A DNA stretch of 37,538 nt from an uncultured Pseudomonadota bacterium (GTDB lineage Bacteria; Myxococcota_A; UBA796; SXON01): contig CAIMSU010000107.1 in the NCBI GenBank assembly GCA_903844155.1, forward strand, positions 1 to 37,538, read 5' to 3'. A program made the position numbers and the translations under genes. Below, one piece after another: positions 29,650-37,476 of the stretch (position 1 is the stretch's first letter; the number at the start of each line of letters is the position of its first letter). The notes beneath the pieces are model-generated. The model was given only the letters and a program-made list of their open reading frames with translations, was not told the DNA's origin and did no database searches.

Positions 29650-30789
29650 ATGCTGTCGCTGCTGGTATTGTTGGCTTGCGCAAAGCACGAGACGGGCGGG
29701 GCTGCCGGACCTGGCTGGGTACGGACCGCGCCGGACCCGGCGGACGTGCGTGAATTCCCGGGCCACCCGATCCCAAGCGACGTCAATCCCCTCCTGATCG
29801 TCGGGGTCGCGCCGGACCCAGCCGTTGCGCTCGTCCCGACGCTCACGACCCGGGCGAGGGCGTCCTTCTCCGGATCAGCCCGGTGCGACGCCGACCTGCT
29901 CGTCAACCCGGACGGCTCCGTCGCCCGCGTCACCTTTGCCCCCGCCGGATGCGCTGAGCCGCTGCGCGACCTCCTGGCCGATGATCTCGCCACCTGGCGA
30001 TACCCCGCCATCGAGTCAGGCGAGCCGGTGGGCGAGCGGACCAGGCACGCTTCGTGGACATTTGAGGTTTCTTTTTCGGCGGTCGGGACGCGAACCGAGC
30101 CAGCGCTCGCCTCGGACCCGTACGTGGTGGTCTCGTTCCCCGAGAGCCCCATCCCGAAGGACGTCGACCTGGGCGTGCTGGGTACGGACGTTGGAGCGCC
30201 GACCCAGACGGTGCCGTGGACGCTGAGTGGAAATGCCCTGCTGTTGGGCACGAAGGCCCTGCGGTGCAAGGCCACGCTGCTGGTGAACCCCGATGGAACC
30301 GTCGGCCGGGCGACATTCCTGGCCGCAGACTGCCCGGACGCGTTTCGTTCCGCGATCACGGTGGCGCTCCAGGGTTGGCATTTTCGGCCGCTCCACCCGG
30401 GTGCAGGGGTCGAGGAGCGGACCGTCGACGAGGTGTGGGTCTGGTCGCCCACCATTGGGTCAACGGCGACCGTGGGGCTTGGGACCCCGGTCGTCCGCGG
30501 GCCGCTGGACCGGGACAAGGTCGAGGCCATCGTTACAACCTCGGCGACAGCGCTGAAGACTTGCCTCGTCACGAGCGCCTCTCCCGGGGCACACAGCCGG
30601 GGCGAGATGACCGTCCTCTTCGACATCCACGCCGATGGGACCGTCACGAACGCGAGGGCGCAGGGCGACACCATGAACGGGCCCCCGCTCACCGCCTGCG
30701 TGCTCGGCGTATTCTCCGCGTTGAAGTTCCCGCCTCCGGACACCGGCGCGGAAGTCAGCGTGGCGTACCCGCTCCAGTTTGAGCCGTGA
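29650..30789 (+). CDS. lipoprotein with TonB/AgmX-PglI-type C-terminal domain
   Basis: 379 residues. The ATG at 29650 has a GGAGG-type SD just upstream and starts a very short signal with lipobox (LVLLAC, Cys10). Two related regions of about 100 residues (RCDADLLVNPDGSVARVTF and RCKATLLVNPDGTVGRATF) resemble TonB-C-like units. The C-terminal part (LKTCLVTSA, GEMTVLFDIHADGTVTNARA, LTACVLGVFSALKFPPPDTG, VAYPLQF) matches the AgmX/PglI C-terminal domain found in myxobacterial envelope proteins. Paralogous to the gene at 31318, which has a single copy of the repeat region. Probably periplasmic, linking envelope components; role unknown. Confidence 0.8.
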   Translation: MLSLLVLLACAKHETGGAAGPGWVRTAPDPADVREFPGHPIPSDVNPLLIVGVAPDPAVALVPTLTTRARASFSGSARCDADLLVNPDGSVARVTFAPAGCAEPLRDLLADDLATWRYPAIESGEPVGERTRHASWTFEVSFSAVGTRTEPALASDPYVVVSFPESPIPKDVDLGVLGTDVGAPTQTVPWTLSGNALLLGTKALRCKATLLVNPDGTVGRATFLAADCPDAFRSAITVALQGWHFRPLHPGAGVEERTVDEVWVWSPTIGSTATVGLGTPVVRGPLDRDKVEAIVTTSATALKTCLVTSASPGAHSRGEMTVLFDIHADGTVTNARAQGDTMNGPPLTACVLGVFSALKFPPPDTGAEVSVAYPLQFEP

Positions 30790-31206
30790 TCAGTCGGCCC
30801 TGGAGAGCGCATCCCAGCACGCCGGCTCGCGGCCGTCGGTGAACAGCACCCGGCGACCGGACACGCATCGGGCAGCCAACACCGGCCCGTTCGGTCCGGT
30901 GATGGCTGTTTGTTGCCCGTCGCGCCATGTTTTCCGGCTGGGACCTGTGTTCGTGACCTCCCTTGACCCGTCCACACCTGCGCAGGTTCCGGCGAGCGCG
31001 ACCGCTGCTGACCGCGTCGAAGGCACGCTTCGTGCGGGGCACGAAGCCGCGCCTTCGACTTGGCCACCCGTCGGCGTCCATTCGGACTCAAACGTCCACG
31101 GCAGGTTGTCGACCTCGATGCCGAGCGCATCGTAGAGGTTGATGGGCGGGCGGAAAGCGCAGGCAGAAAAGGGCGCTTTGAAGACGACCCCACCGCGGCG
31201 CTCCAC
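30790..31206 (-). CDS. uncertain ORF interrupted by palindromic repeat C
   Basis: 138-residue frame from a GTG at 31206; the stop abuts the end of the preceding plus-strand gene. Both ends look coding (RPPINLYDALGIEVDNLPWT and TWRDGQQTAITGPNGPVLAA, then RVLFTDGREPACWDALS). The middle, from about residue 46, is translated palindromic repeat C (31009..31070), which does not break the frame. It could be a real small protein carrying the repeat, a decayed remnant, or chance. No family recognised and no good start signal. Apart from this ORF and the repeat I see nothing in the 528-bp interval up to 31317. Confidence 0.35.
   Translation of the reverse strand: MERRGGVVFKAPFSACAFRPPINLYDALGIEVDNLPWTFESEWTPTGGQVEGAASCPARSVPSTRSAAVALAGTCAGVDGSREVTNTGPSRKTWRDGQQTAITGPNGPVLAARCVSGRRVLFTDGREPACWDALSRAD
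31009..31070 (+). repeat. palindromic repeat family C, copy 1
   Basis: 62 bp matching 37477..37538 in reverse orientation with a single difference. It folds as a long hairpin: outer arms GTCGAAGGC/GCCTTCGAC, inner arms GCTTCGTGC/GCACGAAGC, loop GGG (31016..31059). Confidence 0.85.
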
Positions 31207-31317
31207 TCGTCGCCAGAGGAACGGCGTCGAGCGTCCGTGGCGTCGTCGCCCTACCCTCGACGGGAATTGACGCCGGACGGCCGAGGCAATAGCGCCCAGC
31301 CTCCGCCCGGCAGTTCG

Positions 31318-32073
31318 ATGCTCTCCATTTTGCTCCTCGCCATGCTCGCGAGCGCCCGCACGCCGACGACCGTCTGGGTGCAGACAGGCACCAACGGTGC
31401 CGACGTCCGGACGTTCCCGGCCAACCCCGTCCCGAAGCCGGCCGGGGGCACACCCGTGGCGGTGGGCCCCGAGGACCGCGACGTGCAGACCCGTCCAACC
31501 CTACCGCCCGCTGTGGTCGGGACGGACCTCGCCGCAGTCAACTGCACCGCCGTCCTCCTCATCAACCCGGACGGCGCCGTCAGCACCGCGACCTTTGACC
31601 CGGAAGCCTGCCCAACGCTGTTCCGCGACCTCATCGCCACCTCGCTCACGGGCTGGCGCGAAACGCCCCTGGCCAGGACCGCCGTCCAGGTGGAGCGAAC
31701 GGACCGGGTAAACTGGACGTTCACCGTTGCCGACACCCCGTCGACGGGGAAGGTCACAGGCGGCGCTCCGCTCGTCCGCGGGATGATCGATCGCGTAGCC
31801 GTCGTTGCGGTCGTTCGGGAGAACATCGTGTCGGTCGGGCGGTGCTACGGCGCCGTCCTGCGCGAGCACCCCAGCACGCACGGCGCCATGAACGTCGCGT
31901 TCGACGTCGGCCCGGACGGAAAGCCGGCCGGCGTCACGGTCACCGGCAACCAAACAACGAGCACAGACCTCGCCGATTGCGTCCAACGCGTCGTCGGCAT
32001 GTGGACCTTCCCGACGCCGGACAGCGGCGGCACGGCGCACATCGTCTTCCCGTTCGGCTTCGAGCCGTCGTAG
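31318..32073 (+). CDS. secreted protein with AgmX/PglI-type C-terminal domain
   Basis: 251 residues from ATG 31318, which begins a signal peptide (LSILLLAMLASA) without lipobox; the open frame reaches back to 31060 but that part is implausible. It has one TonB-C-like region (NCTAVLLINPDGAVSTATF) and the C-terminal AgmX/PglI-like domain (VGRCYGAVLREHPSTHGAMN, VAFDVGPDGKPAGVTV, LADCVQRVVGMWTFPTPDSG, IVFPFGF), with paired Cys that could form a disulfide. A shorter paralogue of the lipoprotein encoded at 29650. Both probably arose by duplication and then lay either side of the doubtful reverse ORF. Confidence 0.8.
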   Translation: MLSILLLAMLASARTPTTVWVQTGTNGADVRTFPANPVPKPAGGTPVAVGPEDRDVQTRPTLPPAVVGTDLAAVNCTAVLLINPDGAVSTATFDPEACPTLFRDLIATSLTGWRETPLARTAVQVERTDRVNWTFTVADTPSTGKVTGGAPLVRGMIDRVAVVAVVRENIVSVGRCYGAVLREHPSTHGAMNVAFDVGPDGKPAGVTVTGNQTTSTDLADCVQRVVGMWTFPTPDSGGTAHIVFPFGFEPS

Positions 32074-32085
32074 GGCCCCCGCGAA

Positions 32086-33624
32086 CTACCCGGCCCGCGG
32101 CATCGCCCGGCTGCCGAGCAGGTACACCGCGCCCGACACAAAGACCCCGGTGAACCAGGCATAGGGGTAGATGTCGGCGAAGACCTCGGGCACGTCCGCG
32201 AGGGCGTGCACGCTGTGCAGGAAGCCCGGCACGTTGGGGAGGATCCCGAGGATCAAGGCGAGGAGTGCGACGGGGTTGACGCCCGCGTAGCGCCCATTCT
32301 CGCGGTAGAGGTCCGGGACGTCCAGCTCCGTCTTCCGGAGGATCCAGTAGTCGGCGATGAGGATGCCGGCGATGGGCCCGAGGAGCGCGGAATAGCCGAT
32401 CAGCCAGTCGAAGATGTAGGCTTCGGGGCTGGACAAGAGCTTCCAGGGCAGGATGAGGATGCCGAAGATCCCGGTGATGAGGCCACCGGTCTGGAACGAA
32501 ATCAGCTTCGGTGCGAGGTTCGCAAAATCGTTCGCGGGGCTGATCACATTCGCGGCGATGTTGACGGACAGCGTGGCGATTCCGACGCCCAACAGGGCGA
32601 CCACGGCGATGAGCATGCGGAGGCCCGCGCTGGCGATGAGCGGCTCGGTCAACCCCATCGGTGCTGTACCCGACGTGATCTGCGAGAGGATGTACACGGG
32701 GTCCCAGAGCTTTCCGACCGGTACACCCGTCAGAATTGCGGATGACGCGCTGGTCACGACGAGGCCCATGGCAGAGAAGGCGATCATGGTCGTCGGCAGC
32801 CCGAGCGTCTGACCCAGCATCTGCTCGCGCTGGCTGCGGCCGTAGCGGGTGAAGTCGGGAATGTTGAGCGAAAGCGTTGCCCAGAAGCCGATCATCCCGG
32901 TGAGGCTCGGCACGAAGACCTTCCAGAAGTCGCCCATGGTGGCGAACTTCGAGGGCTGCGTCAGGAGCGGACCGACGCCGCCGGCGCGGTTCACGACCCA
33001 GAGCAGGAGCGCCGCCGCCATGACGAGGACGATGGGCGCGGCCCAGTTCTCGAACACCCGGACGGCGTTCATCCCGCGGTAGATGATGAGGATGTTCAAC
33101 GCCCAGAACAGCCCGAACGTGATGGCGCTTGGCAGGGAGAGCCCGGTGAACGTCCAGCCGCCCCCGAGATCCGCGTAGCCCGGCCAGATCGCCACGATGA
33201 ACGTACGGACCGCCTCGCCGCCGATGAACGTCTGGATGCCGAACCACCCGCAGGCCACACCCGCGCGAAGGATCGCGGGGACGTTTGCGCCCTTCGTGCC
33301 GAACGCGGCGCGCGCGTAGACCGGGAACGGGATGCCGTAGCGCGTGCCGGCGTGGGCGTTGAGGAGGATGGGGATGAGGACGATGAGGTTTGCGAGACCG
33401 ATCGTCATCAGCGCCTGCCACCAGTTCATGCCGACCGCGATGAGGCCGCCGGCCATCATGTAGGTGGGGATGCAATGCGCCATGGAGACCCACAACGCCG
33501 CGAAGTTGTACGTGGTCCAGACGCGCTTGGCGTTCGGAACGGGCGCGAGGTCGGGGTTGAAGAGCGGGCTCGCGCCGATGTCGGCCGGGAGGCCCGAGTC
33601 AGCGAGGGAGGTGGCTTCATTCAC
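32086..33624 (-). CDS. NCS1-family nucleobase/hydantoin/allantoin transporter
   Basis: 512 residues, about 12 transmembrane helices. The family pattern is clear: NPDLAPVPNAKRVWTTYNFA before helix 1, AGGLIAVGMNWWQALMTIGL, AHAGTRYGIPFPVYARAAFG, GVACGWFGIQTFIGGEAV, IGFWATLSLNIPDFTRYGRS, ISPANDFANLAPKLIS and GPIAGILIADYWILRK. The aromatic GWFGIQ and FWATLSLNIPDF segments correspond to the substrate site in Mhp1-type transporters. It would import cytosine, uracil, hydantoin or allantoin with Na+ or H+. The start is GTG 33624; a nearby ATG is out of frame. Divergent from cytosine deaminase, so cytosine or uracil is the likeliest cargo (inference). Confidence 0.88.
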   Translation of the reverse strand: MNEATSLADSGLPADIGASPLFNPDLAPVPNAKRVWTTYNFAALWVSMAHCIPTYMMAGGLIAVGMNWWQALMTIGLANLIVLIPILLNAHAGTRYGIPFPVYARAAFGTKGANVPAILRAGVACGWFGIQTFIGGEAVRTFIVAIWPGYADLGGGWTFTGLSLPSAITFGLFWALNILIIYRGMNAVRVFENWAAPIVLVMAAALLLWVVNRAGGVGPLLTQPSKFATMGDFWKVFVPSLTGMIGFWATLSLNIPDFTRYGRSQREQMLGQTLGLPTTMIAFSAMGLVVTSASSAILTGVPVGKLWDPVYILSQITSGTAPMGLTEPLIASAGLRMLIAVVALLGVGIATLSVNIAANVISPANDFANLAPKLISFQTGGLITGIFGILILPWKLLSSPEAYIFDWLIGYSALLGPIAGILIADYWILRKTELDVPDLYRENGRYAGVNPVALLALILGILPNVPGFLHSVHALADVPEVFADIYPYAWFTGVFVSGAVYLLGSRAMPRAG

Positions 33625-33685
33625 GGCGTGTCCGGGGATTGGGGGCTGAAATCGCCGCGACTTCTACCACGGATTGCCAAAAAAT

Positions 33686-33744
33686 GTCCCCGTCTCAGAA
33701 ACGCCCTACGCGATTCTGAGCTGTGGTCAGAATATGTCCGGGGC
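33686..33744 (-). repeat. palindromic repeat family B, copy 2
   Basis: Matches 1319..1378 in reverse orientation. Its core hairpin 33694..33720 has 11-bp arms with one mismatch (CTCAGAAACGC / GCGATTCTGAG, loop CCTAC). It sits in the divergent region between the NCS1 transporter and cytosine deaminase genes, just upstream of the deaminase -10-like box. Confidence 0.8.
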
Positions 33745-33758
33745 GATCGGCGAGATGG

Positions 33759-33764
33759 TAGGTT
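33759..33764 (+). promoter_or_regulatory. -10-like TANNNT box upstream of cytosine deaminase
   Basis: TAGGTT, followed by 6 nt and an ATG at 33771 that is out of frame with the deaminase; the in-frame GTG is 10 nt further. Either the mRNA has a 10-nt leader, or the start has shifted frame by a small indel. Confidence 0.4.
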
Positions 33765-33780
33765 AGGCGGATGTTTTGGA

Positions 33781-34959
33781 GTGACGTTGTTCTTTCGCGA
33801 CGTGAACCTGGACGGTCGACGCGTCGACCTGCGCGTGGACGGGGACCTCATTGGGGCGATCGGGGAGGTCGGCTCGGTCGACGGCCGGGGCCTCCCGGCT
33901 CTGCAGGGCGGCATGATCACCGCGCCGACTGCCGAACCCCACGTTCACCTCGACGCCGCCTTGCTCGGCGTGCGCGCGCCGAACCACTCCGGCACCCTGC
34001 GCGAGGGCATCCGGAACTGGGCGGCCTTGCGCGACGGCCTGACGCGCCAGGACGTGCTCGACCGCGCAAGAACCGTGGTTGGCTGGTACCGTCGCCACGG
34101 GACGCTGCGCATCCGCACGCACGTCGACACCGGCTGTCCCGTCGCCGTGCACGCGTTGCTTGAGCTGCGGGAGGCGCTCGCGGGGGAGGTGGAGCTGCAG
34201 GTCGTGGCGTTCCCGCAGGAGGGCATCCTGCGGCGTCCGGGGCTCCGCGAGGGCTGGGAGGACGCCGTCGCGTGTGGCTGCGATGCCGTCGGCGCCATCC
34301 CGCACTTTGAGCGCACGACGGAGGAGGGCTGGCAGTCCGTACGCCTCGCGTACGATCTTGCGGAAAAATACAGAAAAAAGGTCGATTTTCACTGCGACGA
34401 GACCGACGACCCCGGGAGCCGCAACCTGGAGGTGGTGTGCGCGGAGGCGATCGATCGCGGGTTCGGCGGCCGCGTCGTCGCTGGGCATTGCACCGCGCTG
34501 CACAGCTACCCCAACCCCTACGCCGCGAAGGTCTGCGAGCTGGTAGCGACCTCCGGCGTCCAGGTCGTCGCAAACCCGCTCGACAATGTCGTCCTCCAGG
34601 GGCGCTACGACGCGTACCCGAAGCGACGCGGGGTCACGCGCGTGGACGCGCTCTGGGCCGCGGGCGCCACAGTCGGGATCGGCCACGACTCGGTCATCGA
34701 CCCATGGTACCCGCTCGGCACCGCCAACCTCCTCGACGCGGCGTACATGCTCGTCCACGTCGCCCACCTGACGTCGACGGACGAGATGGGGCGCGTGTTC
34801 CGGACGTTGTCCGAGGAGAATCACCTTCCGTTCGGGGACGTGCCGCGCATCGCCGCGGGTGAGAAGGCGACCTTCCTGTGGTACGCCGCCGCCGACCCGA
34901 TCGAGGCGCTCCGCACGCGGGAGCAACCGCGCGTGTACGTGCGCGGCGGCCAGATCTAG
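33781..34959 (+). CDS. codA: cytosine deaminase (CodA-type amidohydrolase)
   Basis: 392 residues from GTG 33781. Converts cytosine to uracil plus ammonia. Strong family match: EPHVHLDAALL (metal-binding HxH), GTLREGIRNWA, RTHVDTG, VAFPQEGIL, GAIPHFERT, VDFHCDETDDPGSR (metal His and catalytic Glu), AGHCTALHSY, VVANPLDNVVLQGRYD, YPKRRGVTRV and IGHDSVIDPWYPLGTANLLD (metal-binding Asp). The end RVYVRGGQI is typical. The N-terminus before FFRDVNLDGRRVDL is unsure because the best-placed ATG (33771) is in another frame. Divergent from the NCS1 transporter; with PreTA nearby this gives a cytosine to uracil to dihydrouracil route. The stop overlaps the next convergent stop. Confidence 0.92.
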   Translation: MTLFFRDVNLDGRRVDLRVDGDLIGAIGEVGSVDGRGLPALQGGMITAPTAEPHVHLDAALLGVRAPNHSGTLREGIRNWAALRDGLTRQDVLDRARTVVGWYRRHGTLRIRTHVDTGCPVAVHALLELREALAGEVELQVVAFPQEGILRRPGLREGWEDAVACGCDAVGAIPHFERTTEEGWQSVRLAYDLAEKYRKKVDFHCDETDDPGSRNLEVVCAEAIDRGFGGRVVAGHCTALHSYPNPYAAKVCELVATSGVQVVANPLDNVVLQGRYDAYPKRRGVTRVDALWAAGATVGIGHDSVIDPWYPLGTANLLDAAYMLVHVAHLTSTDEMGRVFRTLSEENHLPFGDVPRIAAGEKATFLWYAAADPIEALRTREQPRVYVRGGQI

Positions 34960-36524
34960 CGCCCGCGCAGCCACCGTTCGATGACCAGGAGCCTGTAGAC
35001 ACGCTCCGCAGCAGCGTCCGAGGCAGACGACGCGGCGATCAGCGCCCTCACCCCTGTCGGATCGACGCGGCTGCCGAGCCGGTCCGGCAGATCGACCACG
35101 AGCGAGGCGCACGGACCTGCGAGCCACCGCCGGATGGGAACGCCTGCGCGGGGCGACCCGGCGGGGGGGGCGCCCATCGCCCGCCAGAGCAGGGCCGGCA
35201 CCTCCCGATGGTGTCCGACTGGGACAGAGGCCCCAAGCTGGACAAGTCGCGGGTCGCAGAGCGGCGCGGCAAATCGCACACCGAGGCCCGTCCCAACCAG
35301 ATCGGCGGTCCTCAGGGCGCCCTCCGGCAGCCCCACCCGACGCGCCAGCCACGGCCCTCCCGCAGGCGCCGGCGACTCAGCGAGGATCCGGTCGAGCTCC
35401 GGAGACCGCTCCGGGGTCGGCCCGATCGCCCGCGGCGCCAGCCAGCGGCCAACGCGCGACTGGCGCAGCCCTTCATCAAGCCAACCCTCGGCCCCTCGCC
35501 CCGTCAGCACCTGCCGCACACCCAGCCGCTCCGCTCGGCGGGCCACCGCCCACCAGAGCAGCGCGTCGGACCCGGCAACCGGCTCGTCCTGGTCGGCGAG
35601 GTCGGCCAGCGCACGGTCGACGTCGTCGGGGCCGAGACGAACCCGCTCCACCGTCCGCGCGTCCGGCAGGGCACCGTCAACGACCGGCTCGCCGTCGATG
35701 TCCACGACGATCGCCGGGAGTTTTCCGTCGACGGGGTGTCGTGACGCAGCGAGGACGGCACGGCTGGCGTCGTCCTCGACCCACACGGCGCAGAGCCCGG
35801 CCGGCGTCCCCCCGACCGCCGTGCGGACGCACAGTCGGGCCGCAAATTCCAGGCTTTGCACCCAGCGGACAAGCGCACCGCCCCGACCTGCAGGAGACGG
35901 ATCGACGTCCCACCATCGCAGCACGGTCGCCGCATCACCGTCCCAGCGCAGCAGACTGCCGGCCGCCAGCCGTTGGACGCCGTGCCGCACGCTGAGCGGC
36001 GGCGGGAGGCACCCGAGCCGCGTCAGCCGGTCAAAGGCGGCGGTGTCCAGGCCCTCGCGCGGCCAGGCCCCCGGCGTCGAACACGCCATGACCCCGTCGG
36101 CATGCCGGGTCCACGCCATCGGCCGCGCGCCGACCCGATCGCGAACCGCCCACAGACACCGCGCTTCGGCGTCCCAGACCACCGCCGCGAAGCTCCCTTC
36201 CATCCGGCTCAGCCCCTGCTGCACGCCAACCTCGGCGAACACGGCGCCGACCACCTCCGCGGGCGTGCCGGCCCCCGACTCACGTGCCACCTGCTCCGCC
36301 GTCAACGCCCGGAGATTCGCCGGGTGGCCGTCGATCGCGACGAACATCGCCCCGAACCGGCCGACGTCGCCGGGCTCGTCAACCGCCGCGCCCAGCCAGC
36401 CGCCATCGAATTCGAGCTCCACCTTCTCCGCCTGACCGCGGTCCGCCATCGCCGCGAGGGCCGTCCGAAAGGGGGCGAGGCCGGCGGCGCTCGATCGGCC
36501 AACCCACGCGCAAAGGCCCGCCAT
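34956..36524 (-). CDS. asparagine-synthetase-like protein lacking both catalytic motifs
   Basis: 522 residues with AsnB layout: an N-terminal class-II glutamine amidotransferase domain, then an asparagine-synthase domain. The N-terminus MAGLCAWVG aligns with the family start MCGIAG, but the nucleophile Cys2 is Ala. The NGEIYN motif is reduced to DGHPAN, whereas GSFAAVVWDAEARCLWAVRD and RVGARPMAW are well kept. In the second domain the ATP-binding SGGLDS is replaced by WVEDDAS (residues 248-254), and GDGGDE by GRGAEG (342-347). Both glutaminase and synthetase activity are therefore unlikely, though the frame is intact and lengths are normal. It may be a pseudoenzyme or regulatory or carrier-binding relative. 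The ATG at 36524 is clear; the stop shares CTAG with the cytosine deaminase stop. Confidence 0.75.
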   Translation of the reverse strand: MAGLCAWVGRSSAAGLAPFRTALAAMADRGQAEKVELEFDGGWLGAAVDEPGDVGRFGAMFVAIDGHPANLRALTAEQVARESGAGTPAEVVGAVFAEVGVQQGLSRMEGSFAAVVWDAEARCLWAVRDRVGARPMAWTRHADGVMACSTPGAWPREGLDTAAFDRLTRLGCLPPPLSVRHGVQRLAAGSLLRWDGDAATVLRWWDVDPSPAGRGGALVRWVQSLEFAARLCVRTAVGGTPAGLCAVWVEDDASRAVLAASRHPVDGKLPAIVVDIDGEPVVDGALPDARTVERVRLGPDDVDRALADLADQDEPVAGSDALLWWAVARRAERLGVRQVLTGRGAEGWLDEGLRQSRVGRWLAPRAIGPTPERSPELDRILAESPAPAGGPWLARRVGLPEGALRTADLVGTGLGVRFAAPLCDPRLVQLGASVPVGHHREVPALLWRAMGAPPAGSPRAGVPIRRWLAGPCASLVVDLPDRLGSRVDPTGVRALIAASSASDAAAERVYRLLVIERWLRGR

Positions 36525-36596
36525 CAGCCGCTCAGCGGGGCGTGCGTCGCCAGCGGGGAGGTGGCCGGGCGACGCGGAGGAGCCATGGCGAGCGCC

Positions 36597-37436
36597 CTAT
36601 CGTGGCGGGGGCTGGCCGGAGCCCGGGTTCACACCGGGCGGCGGGTTGACGGGCGGAGGCGGGACGGCGCCGATCGACGACGGCGTCGCGCCGGCTGGCG
36701 GCGGGGGGTCGTCTGGCGGCGGCGGCACGCCCTCGGCGCTGGCCGGCTTGAGCGACCCGAGGTTCGGCGCGTCGGAGAGGATCAGGTCAAGGTCATCCTG
36801 CTCCGTCGTCCCCACCTTGACACGATCCAGCTTTGCCGCAGGCTCTCCGTCGCTGGGACCGTTCCCGTCCGCGTCGATGTACGCGACGATCGACACCTCA
36901 CCGAGGTCCTTGGGTGCCTCAACGGACCATTCGCCGGGCGCTTTGAGGCTCAGGGTGTGGAGCAGCTCGGGAAACGTGGCCGTGGGGCTGTTCCTCAGGA
37001 AGTCGATGCGGAGAACGCCGTGCTTGTTGCCATCGTAGCGGACGCGACCGGAGAGGTGGACGCCCGCGCCCGTCGCGACCTGGAAGCCGGCGACCTGTGG
37101 ACGCCCGCCGGCGGCGCTCGTCCCGGAGGGCGCAGTACCCGGCGTTGGGGCTCCAGGAGCGCCGGTTGGATCGCCAGGCCCCAGGGAGGGATCGGAGGGG
37201 CCGACGGGCACCGGCGGGGCGGGGGGACCCGTGAGCGGAGCGGCGTTCTGGCCGTCGAGGGCCGAGGTGGCGGAGCCGGCCGGCGGGTCGGAGGCGACGG
37301 TGGGATCGGGGCAGCCAGCGAGCGCAACGAGGACGACGACCGGCGCAACGAGCCGAATGGCAAGGGGCGGCACGCCAACGGCGAGGCGGCAAAAGCCCAG
37401 GACGGTGCGGCGGAAAGTCGCGGATCCGGTCGACAT
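36597..37436 (-). CDS. Pro/Gly-rich lipoprotein with beta-type central domain
   Basis: 279 residues. The N-terminal region has an extended start and a hydrophobic stretch ending in a lipobox (LVALAGC, Cys42); an in-frame GTG at 37379 would give a more usual signal length. A Pro/Gly/Thr linker follows, then a compact domain of about 100 residues (VHLSGRVRYDGNKHGVLRID, TLSLKAPGEWSVEAPKDLG, VSIVAYIDADGNGPSDGEPA) resembling carboxypeptidase-regulatory or SdrD-B-like beta sandwiches, and a C-terminal Pro-rich tail (PPPPDDPPPPAG). Possibly a periplasmic wall- or peptidoglycan-spanning lipoprotein. A TACCTT box lies 19 nt before the ATG. No specific family recognised. Confidence 0.75.
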   Translation of the reverse strand: MSTGSATFRRTVLGFCRLAVGVPPLAIRLVAPVVVLVALAGCPDPTVASDPPAGSATSALDGQNAAPLTGPPAPPVPVGPSDPSLGPGDPTGAPGAPTPGTAPSGTSAAGGRPQVAGFQVATGAGVHLSGRVRYDGNKHGVLRIDFLRNSPTATFPELLHTLSLKAPGEWSVEAPKDLGEVSIVAYIDADGNGPSDGEPAAKLDRVKVGTTEQDDLDLILSDAPNLGSLKPASAEGVPPPPDDPPPPAGATPSSIGAVPPPPVNPPPGVNPGSGQPPPR

Positions 37437-37476
37437 CAGTGGCGTTTCCCTGTCAAAGGTAGCACGGAATGATCAG

